From contig CAYMIX010000003.1 of the NCBI GenBank assembly GCA_964391185.1, positions 1-64,000 on the forward strand: a stretch of 64,000 bases of DNA, in the 5' to 3' direction. A program made the translations under genes and the position numbers. Positions 35,440 through 44,691 of the stretch are shown here, in pieces. The stretch is from JAKQEM01 sp964391185. GTDB taxonomy: Bacteria > Patescibacteriota > Gracilibacteria > Peribacterales > Peribacteraceae. Below the pieces are notes generated by a model. The model saw only the letters and a list, made by a program, of their open reading frames with translations, made no database searches and had not been told where the DNA came from. Each line of letters begins with the position of its first letter. Position 1 is the stretch's first letter.

Positions 35440-38400
35440 ATGGCACCTACGCAAACGTCCGCTACCGACTCCTTCGATGCAGTCGCTCTCAGCGTCGCCG
35501 GCCCAGATGACATTCTTGGTTGGTCACGTGGCGAAGTCACGAAGGCTGAAACCGTGAACTATCGCACGCAGCGTGCGGAGCCAGATGGTCTTTTCTGTGA
35601 ACGTATCTTCGGACCAACGAAGAACTTCCAGTGTTTCTGCGGAAAGTATAAAGGAATTCGTTACAAAGGAGTGGTGTGTGAAAAGTGTGGTGTGGAAGTA
35701 ACACGCTCTATCGTTCGCCGCGAACGCATGGGACATATCAACCTTGCTGTGCCGATTGCGCACATCTGGTTCCTCCGTTCCAGCCCATCACGTATCGGTT
35801 TGCTGCTCGATCTCCCGATTAAGACGCTCGAACAGATCGTGTACTTCGCTGCGTACGTTGTTATTTCTGTGAATGATGAAATGAATCAGGAGGCAGAAAA
35901 GGAACTTAACGCATCGATGGAGAACCGCAAGAAGCAGGTTCAGCGCGAGTATGATGATGCGAAAAAGCAGCTAACGGAATCGAACGCGACTCGCGCACAG
36001 ATGGACGCTCTTGATAAAGAAATCGCAGAGCGTTTGGAAAGCTTGAAGTCTAACCACAAAGAAGCTCTCGAAGATCTCAAAAATCTTCATACAGGATCTG
36101 TGCTCTCTGAGCTCAAGTTCCGTGAAATGAACATGAAATTCGGTCACGTGTTCCGCGCTGGTACAGGAGCAGAAAGCTTGCGCGAAGTGATCGCCAACCT
36201 CGATTTGCAACAGGTTGCGACTGAACTCCAGGCTGACCGTGAAAAGTCATCCGGCCAGAAGCTCAAGAAAATCATGAAGCGCATGAAGTTCGTGAACAGC
36301 ATTATCCAGGCGGGTATCGACCCAACATGGATGATCCCCACACGTCTGCCTGTTCTTCCTCCAGATTTGCGCCCGATGGTGCAGCTTGATGGTGGACGTT
36401 TCGCCGCATCGGACTTGAACGATTTGTACCGACGTGTGATCAACCGTAACTCACGCTTGAAAAAGCTTATGAGTATCGGTGCGCCAGAAGTTATCTGCCG
36501 CAACGAAAAACGTATGTTGCAGGAAGCTGTTGATACATTGCTCAATAACTCCGCTCGTGGAGGAAAGACACTCTTTACGGCAGGGGATCGCCGCAAGCTC
36601 CGCTCACTCTCCGACATGTTGAAGGGTAAGCAGGGACGCTTCCGTCAGAACCTCCTTGGTAAGCGCGTCGACTACTCCGGACGTTCGGTTATCGTCGTTG
36701 GAGCTCACCTCAAACTCAACCAGTGTGGTCTTCCGAAGGAAATGGCGATGAAACTCTTCAAGCCATTCGTTATCGGAACAATCATCCGCCGCGAACTTGC
36801 ACATAACGTGAAGGCTGCGGAGCGTCTTATCCAAGACGGTTCCAAAGAAGTGTGGGACATCCTCGAAGAAGTTATTAAAGACAAGCACGTTCTCTTGAAC
36901 CGCGCGCCAACGCTTCACCGCCTTGGTATCCAGGCGTTCAAGCCAACGCTTATCGAAGGTCTCGCTATTCAGCTCCACCCACTCGCATGTACGGCCTTCA
37001 ACGCCGACTTCGACGGAGATCAAATGGCTGTTCACGTACCACTCTCTGTCAAAGCTCAGGAGGAAGCCAAAAACTTGATGGCTGCAAACCGTAACGTGCT
37101 TAAGCCTTCCGCTGGTGAACCGATCATCAACCCAGTGCAAGACATGGTGCTCGGATGCTACTTCCAGACGCAGGTGCACGATGGCAAGAAGGGTGAAGGA
37201 ATGATTTTCGCTACAGCTGATGAAGCATTCCTCGCGTACGATTCTGGTGTTGTTGATCTTCAGGCGAAGATCAAAGTGCGCGTTCCAAAACTCGACGGAG
37301 AAGGAAATGAAATTATCGATACATCTGTCGGACGTTTGAAGTTCGAAGCGATCATGCCGAAGGGTCTTGGTCACGTCACAAAAGCTCTCACGAAGAAAGG
37401 TCTCTCTAACTATGTCGCGAAGACTCTCGAACTTGTTGGTGAAGATGAAACAGTAAACTTCGCTGACCGTATCAAGGACAACGGATTCAAGTTTGCAACA
37501 CTCTCCGGTGTGTCTATTGCGTCGAGCGACATTATCGTTCCTGCAGAATACAAAGAGTTGGTTGATGAAGCTGATGAGAAAATCCGCCAGATGACGAACT
37601 TCTACTGGAAGGGATTCATCACAGCAGACGAACGTTACAGCCACGCTATTCACATTTGGAGCGAAACGAAGAACGCCGTCTCCAACGCGATGGTCAAAGG
37701 ATTCCTCTTGCAGCCAGAAAACGACATCACGTACGTGATCGATTCCGGAGCCCGTGGTAACTGGGGACAAGTCACGCAGCTCGGAGGTATGAAGGGTCTC
37801 GTTGCCAATCCATCCGGACGCACGATCGAACTTCCTATTAAGTCCAACCTCAAGCAAGGATTCTCCGTTCTTGAATACTTCATCGCGACACACGGAGGAC
37901 GCAAAGGAAAGTCCGACACCGCTCTTAAGACTGCAGAAGCTGGATACCTCACTCGTCGCTTGGTCGATGCTGTGCAGGACATCATCATCCGCGAAAATGA
38001 CTGTGGATCCACAGAGATTCACCGCATCACAACGGAAGATTCCGAACGCATCGGAGAGAAGTTTGAAAGCCGCATCTTCGGTCGCACATTGGCTATCGAC
38101 CTCAAGGCCGCAGACGGAACGCTCGTTGCTAAGCGCAACATCGAAATCGACGCAGACCTTATTGACCTCATGCATGAACACAAAGTGGAAGAGGTTGGAG
38201 TGCGTTCGGTGATGACATGTAAGACGAAGCAGGGTATCTGCCAGAAGTGTTACGGACGCGATCTTGGTAATAACAAGACCGTTCAGATTGGTACTCCTGT
38301 CGGTATCATCGCTGCGCAGTCCATTGGTGAACCAGGAACGCAGCTCACCATGCGTACCTTCCACATGGGAGGTGTCGCCGAAGGAGCAGACATCACACAG

Positions 38401-39324
38401 GGTCTTACACGCGTGGAAGAACTCTTCGAAGCACGCAACCCACGCACAAGCGCTCAGCTCGTGGAAATCTCCGGTGTTGTCAAAGTCAGTCACCAGGGAG
38501 GAAAGACAACGGTCCACGTGCAGGAAGAAGTTCCAGGTGAAGACAGTTACCACATGCAGGCTGGGTTCGAAATCATTGTGAAAAAGGGAGATAAGGTGGA
38601 AGAGCGCACGATCCTCGCAAAGTCGAAGTACGATAAGTCTGTTGTTCGCGCAGAGAGCGCAGGTGAAGTAACGATCGCAGAAGATGGTGTGATCGGCGTG
38701 AAGCACTACGATCTCCAGGATCGTACCTACACATTTAGCGGTCGCGAATCGCTCATTGTGAAGACGGGTTCCAAGGTTGTGGTCGGTGACGCCTTGAACA
38801 TGGGTCACTACAACTTGCAGGACCTCTTGCAGAAGAAAGGTGTGTACGCAGTGCAGAACTACGTCGTACAAGAAGTCCAGCACATCTACGCTTCACAAGG
38901 TCAGACAATCAACGACAAACACTTGGAAATTATCGTCCGCAAAATGTTCAGCAAGGTGCGTATGAGCGATGCGGGAAACACGAACTTCTTGCCGGGCGAA
39001 GTAGCAGACAAGGGTGAAGTGGACTACGAAAACGAGCGCCTTGGAAAGATTAAGGGTAACAAGGGTGCTACATACGAACAGCTCCTCCTTGGTATCACAC
39101 GCGTTGCCTTGGCCACGGACAGCTGGCTCTCCGGCGCATCCTTCCAGGAAACTATCCGCGTGCTCGTCGACGCTGCAACAACACGCAAGATCGACATGAT
39201 GCAGGGCCTCAAGGAAAACGTGATCATTGGTCGTCTCATCCCAACCGGTCAGGTGTACCGCGATCGTCACGATGCATTAGCAGCCGAAAAGGCTGCCGAG
39301 GATGCAGCAAACGACGGTGAATAA
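35440..39324 (+). CDS. rpoC: DNA-directed RNA polymerase subunit beta'
   Basis: The 1294 aa catalytic largest subunit. Zinc-binding Cys pairs at the N-terminus (CFCGKYK ... CEKCGVE), the Mg-binding catalytic loop NADFDGDQMAVH near residue 520, the second zinc site (CKTKQGICQKCYG) and the trigger-loop-like region QSIGEPGTQLTMRTFHMGG are all intact. It starts MAPTQTSATDSF after a CTCCTCCTTCC pyrimidine tract with no Shine-Dalgarno. It is not preceded by rpoB as in most bacteria; instead it has its own promoter and leader downstream of cassette 2 and is followed by cassette 3. Confidence 0.98.
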   Translation: MAPTQTSATDSFDAVALSVAGPDDILGWSRGEVTKAETVNYRTQRAEPDGLFCERIFGPTKNFQCFCGKYKGIRYKGVVCEKCGVEVTRSIVRRERMGHINLAVPIAHIWFLRSSPSRIGLLLDLPIKTLEQIVYFAAYVVISVNDEMNQEAEKELNASMENRKKQVQREYDDAKKQLTESNATRAQMDALDKEIAERLESLKSNHKEALEDLKNLHTGSVLSELKFREMNMKFGHVFRAGTGAESLREVIANLDLQQVATELQADREKSSGQKLKKIMKRMKFVNSIIQAGIDPTWMIPTRLPVLPPDLRPMVQLDGGRFAASDLNDLYRRVINRNSRLKKLMSIGAPEVICRNEKRMLQEAVDTLLNNSARGGKTLFTAGDRRKLRSLSDMLKGKQGRFRQNLLGKRVDYSGRSVIVVGAHLKLNQCGLPKEMAMKLFKPFVIGTIIRRELAHNVKAAERLIQDGSKEVWDILEEVIKDKHVLLNRAPTLHRLGIQAFKPTLIEGLAIQLHPLACTAFNADFDGDQMAVHVPLSVKAQEEAKNLMAANRNVLKPSAGEPIINPVQDMVLGCYFQTQVHDGKKGEGMIFATADEAFLAYDSGVVDLQAKIKVRVPKLDGEGNEIIDTSVGRLKFEAIMPKGLGHVTKALTKKGLSNYVAKTLELVGEDETVNFADRIKDNGFKFATLSGVSIASSDIIVPAEYKELVDEADEKIRQMTNFYWKGFITADERYSHAIHIWSETKNAVSNAMVKGFLLQPENDITYVIDSGARGNWGQVTQLGGMKGLVANPSGRTIELPIKSNLKQGFSVLEYFIATHGGRKGKSDTALKTAEAGYLTRRLVDAVQDIIIRENDCGSTEIHRITTEDSERIGEKFESRIFGRTLAIDLKAADGTLVAKRNIEIDADLIDLMHEHKVEEVGVRSVMTCKTKQGICQKCYGRDLGNNKTVQIGTPVGIIAAQSIGEPGTQLTMRTFHMGGVAEGADITQGLTRVEELFEARNPRTSAQLVEISGVVKVSHQGGKTTVHVQEEVPGEDSYHMQAGFEIIVKKGDKVEERTILAKSKYDKSVVRAESAGEVTIAEDGVIGVKHYDLQDRTYTFSGRESLIVKTGSKVVVGDALNMGHYNLQDLLQKKGVYAVQNYVVQEVQHIYASQGQTINDKHLEIIVRKMFSKVRMSDAGNTNFLPGEVADKGEVDYENERLGKIKGNKGATYEQLLLGITRVALATDSWLSGASFQETIRVLVDAATTRKIDMMQGLKENVIIGRLIPTGQVYRDRHDALAAEKAAEDAANDGE

Positions 39325-39353
39325 TGAAAATCTGTAGGGGCGTGGTTGTTGTG

Positions 39354-39375
39354 GGGGCGTAGCATGCTACGCCCC
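39354..39375. repeat. Perfect 22 bp palindrome downstream of rpoC
   Basis: GGGGCGTAGCA followed by TGCTACGCCCC. Neighbouring pieces (TGTAGGGGCGTGG, CCCCTACGCC, GGCCCTACAACGCC) extend it into a larger fold. It may help end rpoC transcription, or it may be a dispersed element. A short AAAGGGCCCTTTTT stretch near 39424-39436 follows. Confidence 0.6.
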
Positions 39376-39462
39376 TACGCCTACGGCCCTACAACGCCAA
39401 CGGGCAGCGTTATAAGCATCCGAAAGGGCCCTTTTTCGTGTGTTTGAAGAGGCGCAAATACC

Positions 39463-39491
39463 TTCAGAAAAATAGGGTTTTGTGGTATAAT
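39463..39491 (+). promoter_or_regulatory. Promoter of cassette 3, leaderless
   Basis: TATAAT (39486-39491) with upstream TGG; the -35 TTCAGA (39463-39468) at 17 bp is weak. The ATG at 39499 follows after 7 nt. Confidence 0.65.
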
Positions 39492-39498
39492 AATGAGA

Positions 39499-39834
39499 AT
39501 GTCCGCAACAGATACCAACAACGATGGCATTAATGATGTTAAAGCTCTCTATCAGCTGATTATGGCTGACCTTGAGCCGGATTTGCTACTCGAAAATATA
39601 GGAACGCTGAAAGAAAAATACAAAACAGAATCCAAAGAAGATCGTGCTGTTCGCTCCAAGCGTTATGCGGTTGCATTGCAGGAATGTTTCCGTCGCATGC
39701 ACCTCGTCATCGACCAAATGAAGCAAGACATGAAGACTTTTAAAAAAGTCATAACGGATACGCTCTTGCAAAAAGAAGGACATGAACGTGACGATCACGT
39801 AAAGCACATCGAACATTCCCTTGATCAACTATGA
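39499..39834 (+). CDS. Small helical cassette protein C (xIMxxIEPxL family)
   Basis: A 111 aa protein starting MSATDTNNDGIND. The core ALYQLIMADLEPDLLLENIG followed by LKEKYKTESKEDRAVRSKRY matches the 32410 protein. The C-terminal half is a basic/acidic helix (DQMKQDMKTFKKVITDTLLQ). An in-frame ATG at 39493 is less likely given the -10 box. The TGA overlaps the next ATG (ATGA, 39831-39834). It sits between rpoC and rpsL on the same strand. Function unknown. Confidence 0.78.
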   Translation: MSATDTNNDGINDVKALYQLIMADLEPDLLLENIGTLKEKYKTESKEDRAVRSKRYAVALQECFRRMHLVIDQMKQDMKTFKKVITDTLLQKEGHERDDHVKHIEHSLDQL

Positions 39835-42353
39835 GTGGTGTGTTCTCTTCCCCCGAAGGCCAGCGACCATTCCACGGCAGAGGTGCTATAAGCAAGCTTG
39901 AAGAATGGAATAGAATCGCAGACGTACTGACATCAGAAGAGTATGTGGAAGATACGGCGATTATCTTTAAGGAGCTTGAGCAGGAGTTTGTACAGCAAGC
40001 TATCGACATGAAGAACTTGAAGAAAGTGGACCGTGACATACGCAGAATCGCGAGCACAGAACTCGGCTATACAGCACAGGAATTGCGTGCAATCGAGCCA
40101 AAAAGTCTGAAAGAAACATACGATTTCATTTGTTTAGTGATGGGATGGGTAGGCGACAGGGTTCGCGGTTTTTCACAGCCGGCGACTCTTCAGCCTTCGC
40201 CAAATATTCAGCAACCTGCGCCAACGAATATTCCCGCTCCGCCGAAGGTTGAAAAGCCTGCTCTAAATAGTCCTGCGCCCGCTCCACCAAAGGCTCAAGA
40301 CCCAGAAGAAGCGGCAGAAGCGGAGATTCCAGAAGCGCCGCCTGCTGTCGCAGAAGTGCCGTTTAAGGCAACGGATGGAGTTGCGTATTTCAATGAACAC
40401 ATACTCGATCCGTTGAAGAATGCTCTTCAACAGAATAATCAAGAGTGGATTGATGAATGTATGACTGAACTGAAAAAGCACTATGATTCCGTCTCTGACA
40501 AAGCGGGGTATGAAGCATTCCTTCATACATTGATTATCAAAGATGTTGCACCTTCATCAGGAAATGCATGCAGGATCGTGAAGAAAGGTGAAAAGTTTCA
40601 ACTGGAGATGATATTTGAAAAAGAGGGGATTGGCGCGTCTGCAGAAACGATTTATGCAGAGGTTCACGAGCCGGTATTAAAGCGTGCGATTATTCAAGTG
40701 GGTGGCGAAACTGACATTCAGGAAACATTGAATGAAATTTCAGAACAGTATGCGTCGGCACCTGGGAATAAAGACACGTATAGAAAATTTATCGAAACGC
40801 GAACGTTTACGACCGAACGCATAGTGGATTCATATGATGAAAACGGACGAACGATTAAGGAAAAGGAAACAAGAACTTGGAAAGTGGTGTTCAATGAGAA
40901 AACGAAGAGATTCGAACTCAAGAGCGCAGTACATGAGCCATTCTCATATAAAAGGAATGAAGCGGCAGAAGCGGAGGTGCCTGATGACTCTATTCAAAAA
41001 AAGCCCGATACTCCTATAAAAGAAGAGGAAGCTCAACCTGTGGACCGACAAGAAAAGAATTTTTCTGATTATTTCAACTATCATAAACAAATTCTTCCAA
41101 ACTGGAGGGATACTGCCATTGTAGATAGTAATACCATAAAAGAAGTAAAAAATGTCATGAGAGATTTGTTCAGCATAACTGGCGACGATCGCAACGTTCC
41201 AATATATCTTCGGGTAGATGCCATTCAATCTGGAACAGTCGATAAATCGAACATTTCCTATGTGATTCGCATCTTTGATTCGCCAGCAAGAGTGGGAGCA
41301 ACTGAACTTGGACTGGTTGAATTTGATCAAAAGAATGGGAAAATAAGAAGCAAAAAATTTAATAATAAACTATTTGAGAATCACAAAAATTTGCTCGCTT
41401 ACGCGGAAAAACAGAAGCTCAAGAATGAGAAGGATGATGCGACTGCAGCGGAGATGTCTACAGATGGAATAAAGCCGCCATCGCAGCAAAATTCCGGTAT
41501 AGATAACGCACTCCCGGGAAAACCAGAAAAGAAATCGAGCTTCGATCTGAAGTGGAAGGGCGAAGGATGGGAAGTGCAGCGCACGCCTGAGCAAAAAGTT
41601 GAGTACGCAGTAGACTCAGTGGCAGAACTTGCAAGAAAGCTGAAAGAAACTGGTGCTCTTATCAACGAAAAAGATTCAAATGAAAGTAAAATAGCGTCAG
41701 TACTTCTTATTAAAAACACAAAAGACGCCATTCTTTCTTTGGATGCGAGCATCCCGACGCCGGACTTGGAAAAAGTCTTGAAAGCAGTTTCCTCGCTTGT
41801 TAGTACGTTGCGTACCATGGACATTCCAGAAGTGCAAATCGCCATGTTGGAAACAGCTCAGAATGGCATTCGTTCCGTCCTGGAAACAAAAAACACCGAC
41901 AATCGTCCGTGGCCCAAGGAACTGTCGATTGGCAAATTGCCTCAGAATGAGAAGGACCGTACGACCTTGAATCGCGAATTAAGTCAGATGAACTCTAGAA
42001 AATTATTGGAAATTGCTGCAAAAATTCCTTTAAGCAAGATCGATTTACCCAACGTAAAAGATTCAAGCCTGGCCGTTACCTTTAACAATGCGCTCGAAAA
42101 ATGGCCTGATTTTCAGAAGGATTTACTGGAAATTACGAAACAGAAGGACCCTACAGTACGTCAGCAGCTTGCTGATAAAATGCTCTCTAACAAGTCTTAT
42201 GAGTATCTTTTGCATGGAGTTTTTGCATTGGGTGTCGCCCGAGTCAATAGAGAAAAAGTTCATCAAAAGGACGAGACAATTTTATTCTTTGTTAACCTCG
42301 GAACGAGAATTAGTTCTGTGTTGAACAGTGAAGTAAGGAAAGCGGATTTTTGA
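39831..42353 (+). CDS. Large cassette protein C, unknown function
   Basis: An 840 aa protein without a recognised domain or signal peptide. A helical N-domain (about 1-115) is followed by a Pro/Ala-rich linker (about 118-175, PAPTNIPAPPKVEKPALNSP). Two mixed domains with strands come next (VKKGEKFQLEMIFEKEG; VIRIFDSPARVGATELGLVE), then a second polar linker near 530-565 and a helical C-terminal third. Unlike the other large proteins it lacks an obvious N-terminal RLxF motif. It is coupled to the 39499 gene through ATGA. Confidence 0.73.
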   Translation: MSGVFSSPEGQRPFHGRGAISKLEEWNRIADVLTSEEYVEDTAIIFKELEQEFVQQAIDMKNLKKVDRDIRRIASTELGYTAQELRAIEPKSLKETYDFICLVMGWVGDRVRGFSQPATLQPSPNIQQPAPTNIPAPPKVEKPALNSPAPAPPKAQDPEEAAEAEIPEAPPAVAEVPFKATDGVAYFNEHILDPLKNALQQNNQEWIDECMTELKKHYDSVSDKAGYEAFLHTLIIKDVAPSSGNACRIVKKGEKFQLEMIFEKEGIGASAETIYAEVHEPVLKRAIIQVGGETDIQETLNEISEQYASAPGNKDTYRKFIETRTFTTERIVDSYDENGRTIKEKETRTWKVVFNEKTKRFELKSAVHEPFSYKRNEAAEAEVPDDSIQKKPDTPIKEEEAQPVDRQEKNFSDYFNYHKQILPNWRDTAIVDSNTIKEVKNVMRDLFSITGDDRNVPIYLRVDAIQSGTVDKSNISYVIRIFDSPARVGATELGLVEFDQKNGKIRSKKFNNKLFENHKNLLAYAEKQKLKNEKDDATAAEMSTDGIKPPSQQNSGIDNALPGKPEKKSSFDLKWKGEGWEVQRTPEQKVEYAVDSVAELARKLKETGALINEKDSNESKIASVLLIKNTKDAILSLDASIPTPDLEKVLKAVSSLVSTLRTMDIPEVQIAMLETAQNGIRSVLETKNTDNRPWPKELSIGKLPQNEKDRTTLNRELSQMNSRKLLEIAAKIPLSKIDLPNVKDSSLAVTFNNALEKWPDFQKDLLEITKQKDPTVRQQLADKMLSNKSYEYLLHGVFALGVARVNREKVHQKDETILFFVNLGTRISSVLNSEVRKADF

Positions 42354-42365
42354 GCATAATTTCCC

Positions 42366-42394
42366 TTTACACAGGGGTATTTGGCCAGTACTAT
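42366..42394 (+). promoter_or_regulatory. Promoter of rpsL-rpsG
   Basis: TTTACA (42366-42371), 17 bp, TACTAT (42389-42394). The predicted leader of about 60 nt has no Shine-Dalgarno. Confidence 0.65.
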
Positions 42395-42459
42395 CCGGGC
42401 CTCATCCGGCTCCGCTTTTTGAGCTGTGCCGCGATTCGGGCCATTTTACTATCAATTTC

Positions 42460-42888
42460 ATGCCAACGATCAACCAGCTCATCCGCCGTCCTCGCAAGAA
42501 TAAGCGCGTCAAATCTAAGTCTCCTGCGCTTCAGTACACATGGAATGCCCTCAAAATGCGTCCGGTGCCATTGCGCAAAGGGTCACCGTTCAAGCGTGGC
42601 GTGTGCTTAAAAGTGACGACAATGACGCCGAAGAAGCCAAACTCCGCTCTCCGCAAAATCGCCCGCGTGCGCTTGGTGAATGGTCACGAAGTGAAGGCGT
42701 ATATCATGGGAGAAGGTCATAACCTCCAGGAACACTCCGTTGTTCTTATCCGCGGAGGTCGTGTAAAAGATCTTCCAGGAGTCCGTTACCACATCGTCCG
42801 CGGTATCCTCGATACAGAAGGAGTACGCAACCGCAAGCAAGGACGTTCCCGCTACGGTGCTCGCAAGCCTAAGCCAGGTGCTAAGTAA
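42460..42888 (+). CDS. rpsL: 30S ribosomal protein S12
   Basis: A 142 aa decoding-centre protein: MPTINQLIRRPRKN, KVTTMTPKKPNSALRK, the strongly conserved GEGHNLQEHSVVLIRGGRVKDLPGVRYH and a basic tail. Residues about 25-43 (YTWNALKMRPVPLRKGSPF) are the longer loop seen in Gram-positive-type S12. Lys in KKPNS and in RVKDLPG, the classical streptomycin positions, are unchanged. The start follows TACTATCAATTTC with no Shine-Dalgarno. rpsG follows after 41 bp. Confidence 0.98.
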   Translation: MPTINQLIRRPRKNKRVKSKSPALQYTWNALKMRPVPLRKGSPFKRGVCLKVTTMTPKKPNSALRKIARVRLVNGHEVKAYIMGEGHNLQEHSVVLIRGGRVKDLPGVRYHIVRGILDTEGVRNRKQGRSRYGARKPKPGAK

Positions 42889-42929
42889 ACGTCATTTTCT
42901 ACATTCCACATTCTCCATTCCTCATTCTT

Positions 42930-43382
42930 ATGGCGACGAAGGTCAAGCAGTACATCCCAGAAGGCAGCAACCCGAACATTGAGAAGTTTATCTGCTGCAT
43001 GATGCATGGTGGCAAAAAGTCTATTGCCCGCCGTATTTTCAAAGATGCGATGGACGTCATCAAGACTCGCACGAAGGAAGACCCAATCGAAGTATTCAAC
43101 AAGGCTCTCTTGAATGCGACTCCACTCGTCGAAGTTCGCCCAAAGCGCGTCGCTGGTTCTGTGTACCAGGTTCCTACCGAAGTGACGCCACGCCGCCAGC
43201 AGGCTCTTTCCGTGCGTTGGATCCTCGGAGCTGCACGTGAGCGCAAGGGTATTCCTATGGCTCAAAAGCTCGCTCTCGAACTCCTCGATGCATCCGCTGA
43301 GCAGGGTGGTGCTATCAAGAAGAAGCAGGATGTCATCAAAATGGCGCAGGCAAATAAGGCCTTCGCACATCTTGCAAAGTAA
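42930..43382 (+). CDS. rpsG: 30S ribosomal protein S7
   Basis: A 150 aa 16S-rRNA-binding assembly protein, family-like across its whole length: KFICCMMHGGKKSIARRIFK, ALLNATPLVEVRPKRVAGSV, YQVPTEVTPRRQQALSVRWI and the C-terminal KKKQDVIKMAQANKAFAH. The leader between rpsL and rpsG is C/T-rich (CATTCTCCATTCCTCATTCT) with no Shine-Dalgarno. In most bacteria fusA follows directly; here three small genes (about 1.4 kb) lie between. Confidence 0.98.
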   Translation: MATKVKQYIPEGSNPNIEKFICCMMHGGKKSIARRIFKDAMDVIKTRTKEDPIEVFNKALLNATPLVEVRPKRVAGSVYQVPTEVTPRRQQALSVRWILGAARERKGIPMAQKLALELLDASAEQGGAIKKKQDVIKMAQANKAFAHLAK

Positions 43383-43460
43383 ACTGACTCGCCATTGCAT
43401 CAATGTTAGAATGGGAAAGCACTGTTTAGTGTGTTCTTTTTCATGCATGTGAATGTCTGC

Positions 43461-43631
43461 ATGGCCATACCCGTCGGTATGACCTTAAGGCATTTACGGA
43501 GCAAGACAATGAGTGCGATTCTTCTGCTGGTGTTGGTGATGATTTCTGAGCCTGCGATTGCGGAAATTCCTGAGCCTCCCGATCCACCTGCGATTGCAGA
43601 GCTCCCGGAGATTCCAGCGTTGCTGCTGTGA
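43461..43631 (+). CDS. Possible small secreted Pro-rich peptide
   Basis: A 56 aa frame (or 40 aa from the ATG at 43509) with a signal-peptide-like stretch (SAILLLVLVMISEPAIA) and a short Pro/Glu tail (EIPEPPDPPAIAELPEIP). It is followed by a good terminator hairpin, which supports transcription. No clear promoter or family. It might also be a chance frame. Confidence 0.42.
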   Translation: MAIPVGMTLRHLRSKTMSAILLLVLVMISEPAIAEIPEPPDPPAIAELPEIPALLL

Positions 43632-43654
43632 AATTCATCACGCATGAATGCCTG

Positions 43655-43682
43655 TCCCCGGCTTCAAACCGGGGATTTCTTA
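43655..43682 (+). terminator. Terminator after the small Pro-rich frame
   Basis: TCCCCGG (43655-43661) pairs with CCGGGGA (43669-43675) over a 7 nt loop, followed by TTTCTT. Confidence 0.65.
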
Positions 43683-43683
43683 G

Positions 43684-43712
43684 TTCCAATAAAACTATAA
43701 ATATGGTATAAT
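43684..43712 (+). promoter_or_regulatory. Promoter giving a leaderless mRNA for the 43721 gene
   Basis: TATAAT (43707-43712) with upstream TGG; the -35 TTCCAA is weak. The ATG at 43721 follows after 8 nt. Confidence 0.6.
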
Positions 43713-43720
43713 ATATACGT

Positions 43721-44059
43721 ATGGGAATGTTAGAGAGAATGGGCAAAGAGATAGGCACGACTGTTGATAAAACGGTTATAGAGCCGATGTCAGCTCCTAT
43801 TCATTTGATAGAGGGAAACATAGGGGCAATCAAACGAACAATACCGAACGCAATTCATAGCTTGATTTCGTTGCCTTTCCGCCTAGGACGTGAAGCATTG
43901 TTTGGTGTGGGAGCCGGTATGGTATCGGGTGCAAAATTTGTTGCAAAAGCTGCATTGCATGCGCCGGTTATTCCATTCACAGCGCATTCTGCAGAACGTA
44001 GTGCAGTGAGAAAAAACACAAGCGCCGAGCTTGCTGCACTCAAATCAACGATCATTTAA
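43721..44059 (+). CDS. Small amphipathic/hydrophobic protein, unknown function
   Basis: A 112 aa protein starting MGMLERMGKEIGTTVDKTVI. The middle (SLISLPFRLGREALFGVGAGMVSGAKFVAKAAL) is hydrophobic with Gly/Ala spacing and could dip into a membrane. It loosely recalls the hydrophobic C-terminal part of the 13016 protein (GAGVGLVAAGGIPAGAVLGA), but I would not claim homology. It has its own leaderless-type promoter. Confidence 0.62.
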   Translation: MGMLERMGKEIGTTVDKTVIEPMSAPIHLIEGNIGAIKRTIPNAIHSLISLPFRLGREALFGVGAGMVSGAKFVAKAALHAPVIPFTAHSAERSAVRKNTSAELAALKSTII

Positions 44060-44175
44060 CTCATGTCTAATATTCTTGAGTGACTGCTTATTTTGCTGTG
44101 GAATTTTCATGTTCAAAAATGTAAAGCATTCTCAACATTTTGGCTCTCGCTTGCGAAAATGTGCACTCTGGACCC

Positions 44176-44203
44176 TTGACAATTTTATTGTGATAAGTAT
44201 AAT
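44176..44203 (+). promoter_or_regulatory. Consensus promoter of the 44238 gene
   Basis: TTGACA (44176-44181), 16 bp, TATAAT (44198-44203); both hexamers are perfect. The leader is about 28 nt. Confidence 0.85.
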
Positions 44204-44237
44204 GTTTACTCACAATATTTCACACACACATCCACTC

Positions 44238-44669
44238 ATGACACGCGGAAGCACTCCCATAGGATTCCACTGTGAACACTTCGAAAATGCACTGCTCTTG
44301 CAGATTATTTCTGTCGAAATTGAGGTGGCTATCCGAAAAATCTGGCGCGAAAAAGGAATCATGATTGGGTCCCAGACGCAGGATGCGTGGAGCCGCATTA
44401 TTCTGCAGCAAATTGAAAGTGACATACTCAAAGAACATTCAGCGCATAGTTTGCTGCCATCTGTTATACAGCAGAGAATGACAGAAGCTGTAGATGCTCT
44501 ACTGCAGGAAGAAATCATCCATGGTGATGGTTGCACAACTCCAGCAACGACTGCATTACCTCATGAGCCGCAGTCTTATAGCAAAAGAGCGAATGTGTTC
44601 ACGCGACTTCTGCCATGGCGTTTGTTGCCAGCTATCTGGCACTTGGTGTTTGATAAACAGCTTGAATAG
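44238..44669 (+). CDS. Helical protein, unknown function
   Basis: A 143 aa protein from the ATG at 44238 (MTRGSTPIGFHCEHFENALL). The frame is open upstream, but that part covers a perfect promoter, so the long version is unlikely. It is mostly helical (LQIISVEIEVAIRKIWREKG; SVIQQRMTEAVDALLQEEI), with an amphipathic Trp/Leu-rich end (TRLLPWRLLPAIWHLVF). I do not recognise it. Its strong promoter and place just upstream of fusA suggest good expression. Confidence 0.65.
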   Translation: MTRGSTPIGFHCEHFENALLLQIISVEIEVAIRKIWREKGIMIGSQTQDAWSRIILQQIESDILKEHSAHSLLPSVIQQRMTEAVDALLQEEIIHGDGCTTPATTALPHEPQSYSKRANVFTRLLPWRLLPAIWHLVFDKQLE

Positions 44670-44691
44670 TGCGTTTGACGGCCAAAATACG

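Noticed and set aside
36604..38883. Long minus-strand frame opposite rpoC
   Set aside because: A shadow of rpoC codon structure; rpoC is certain on the other strand.
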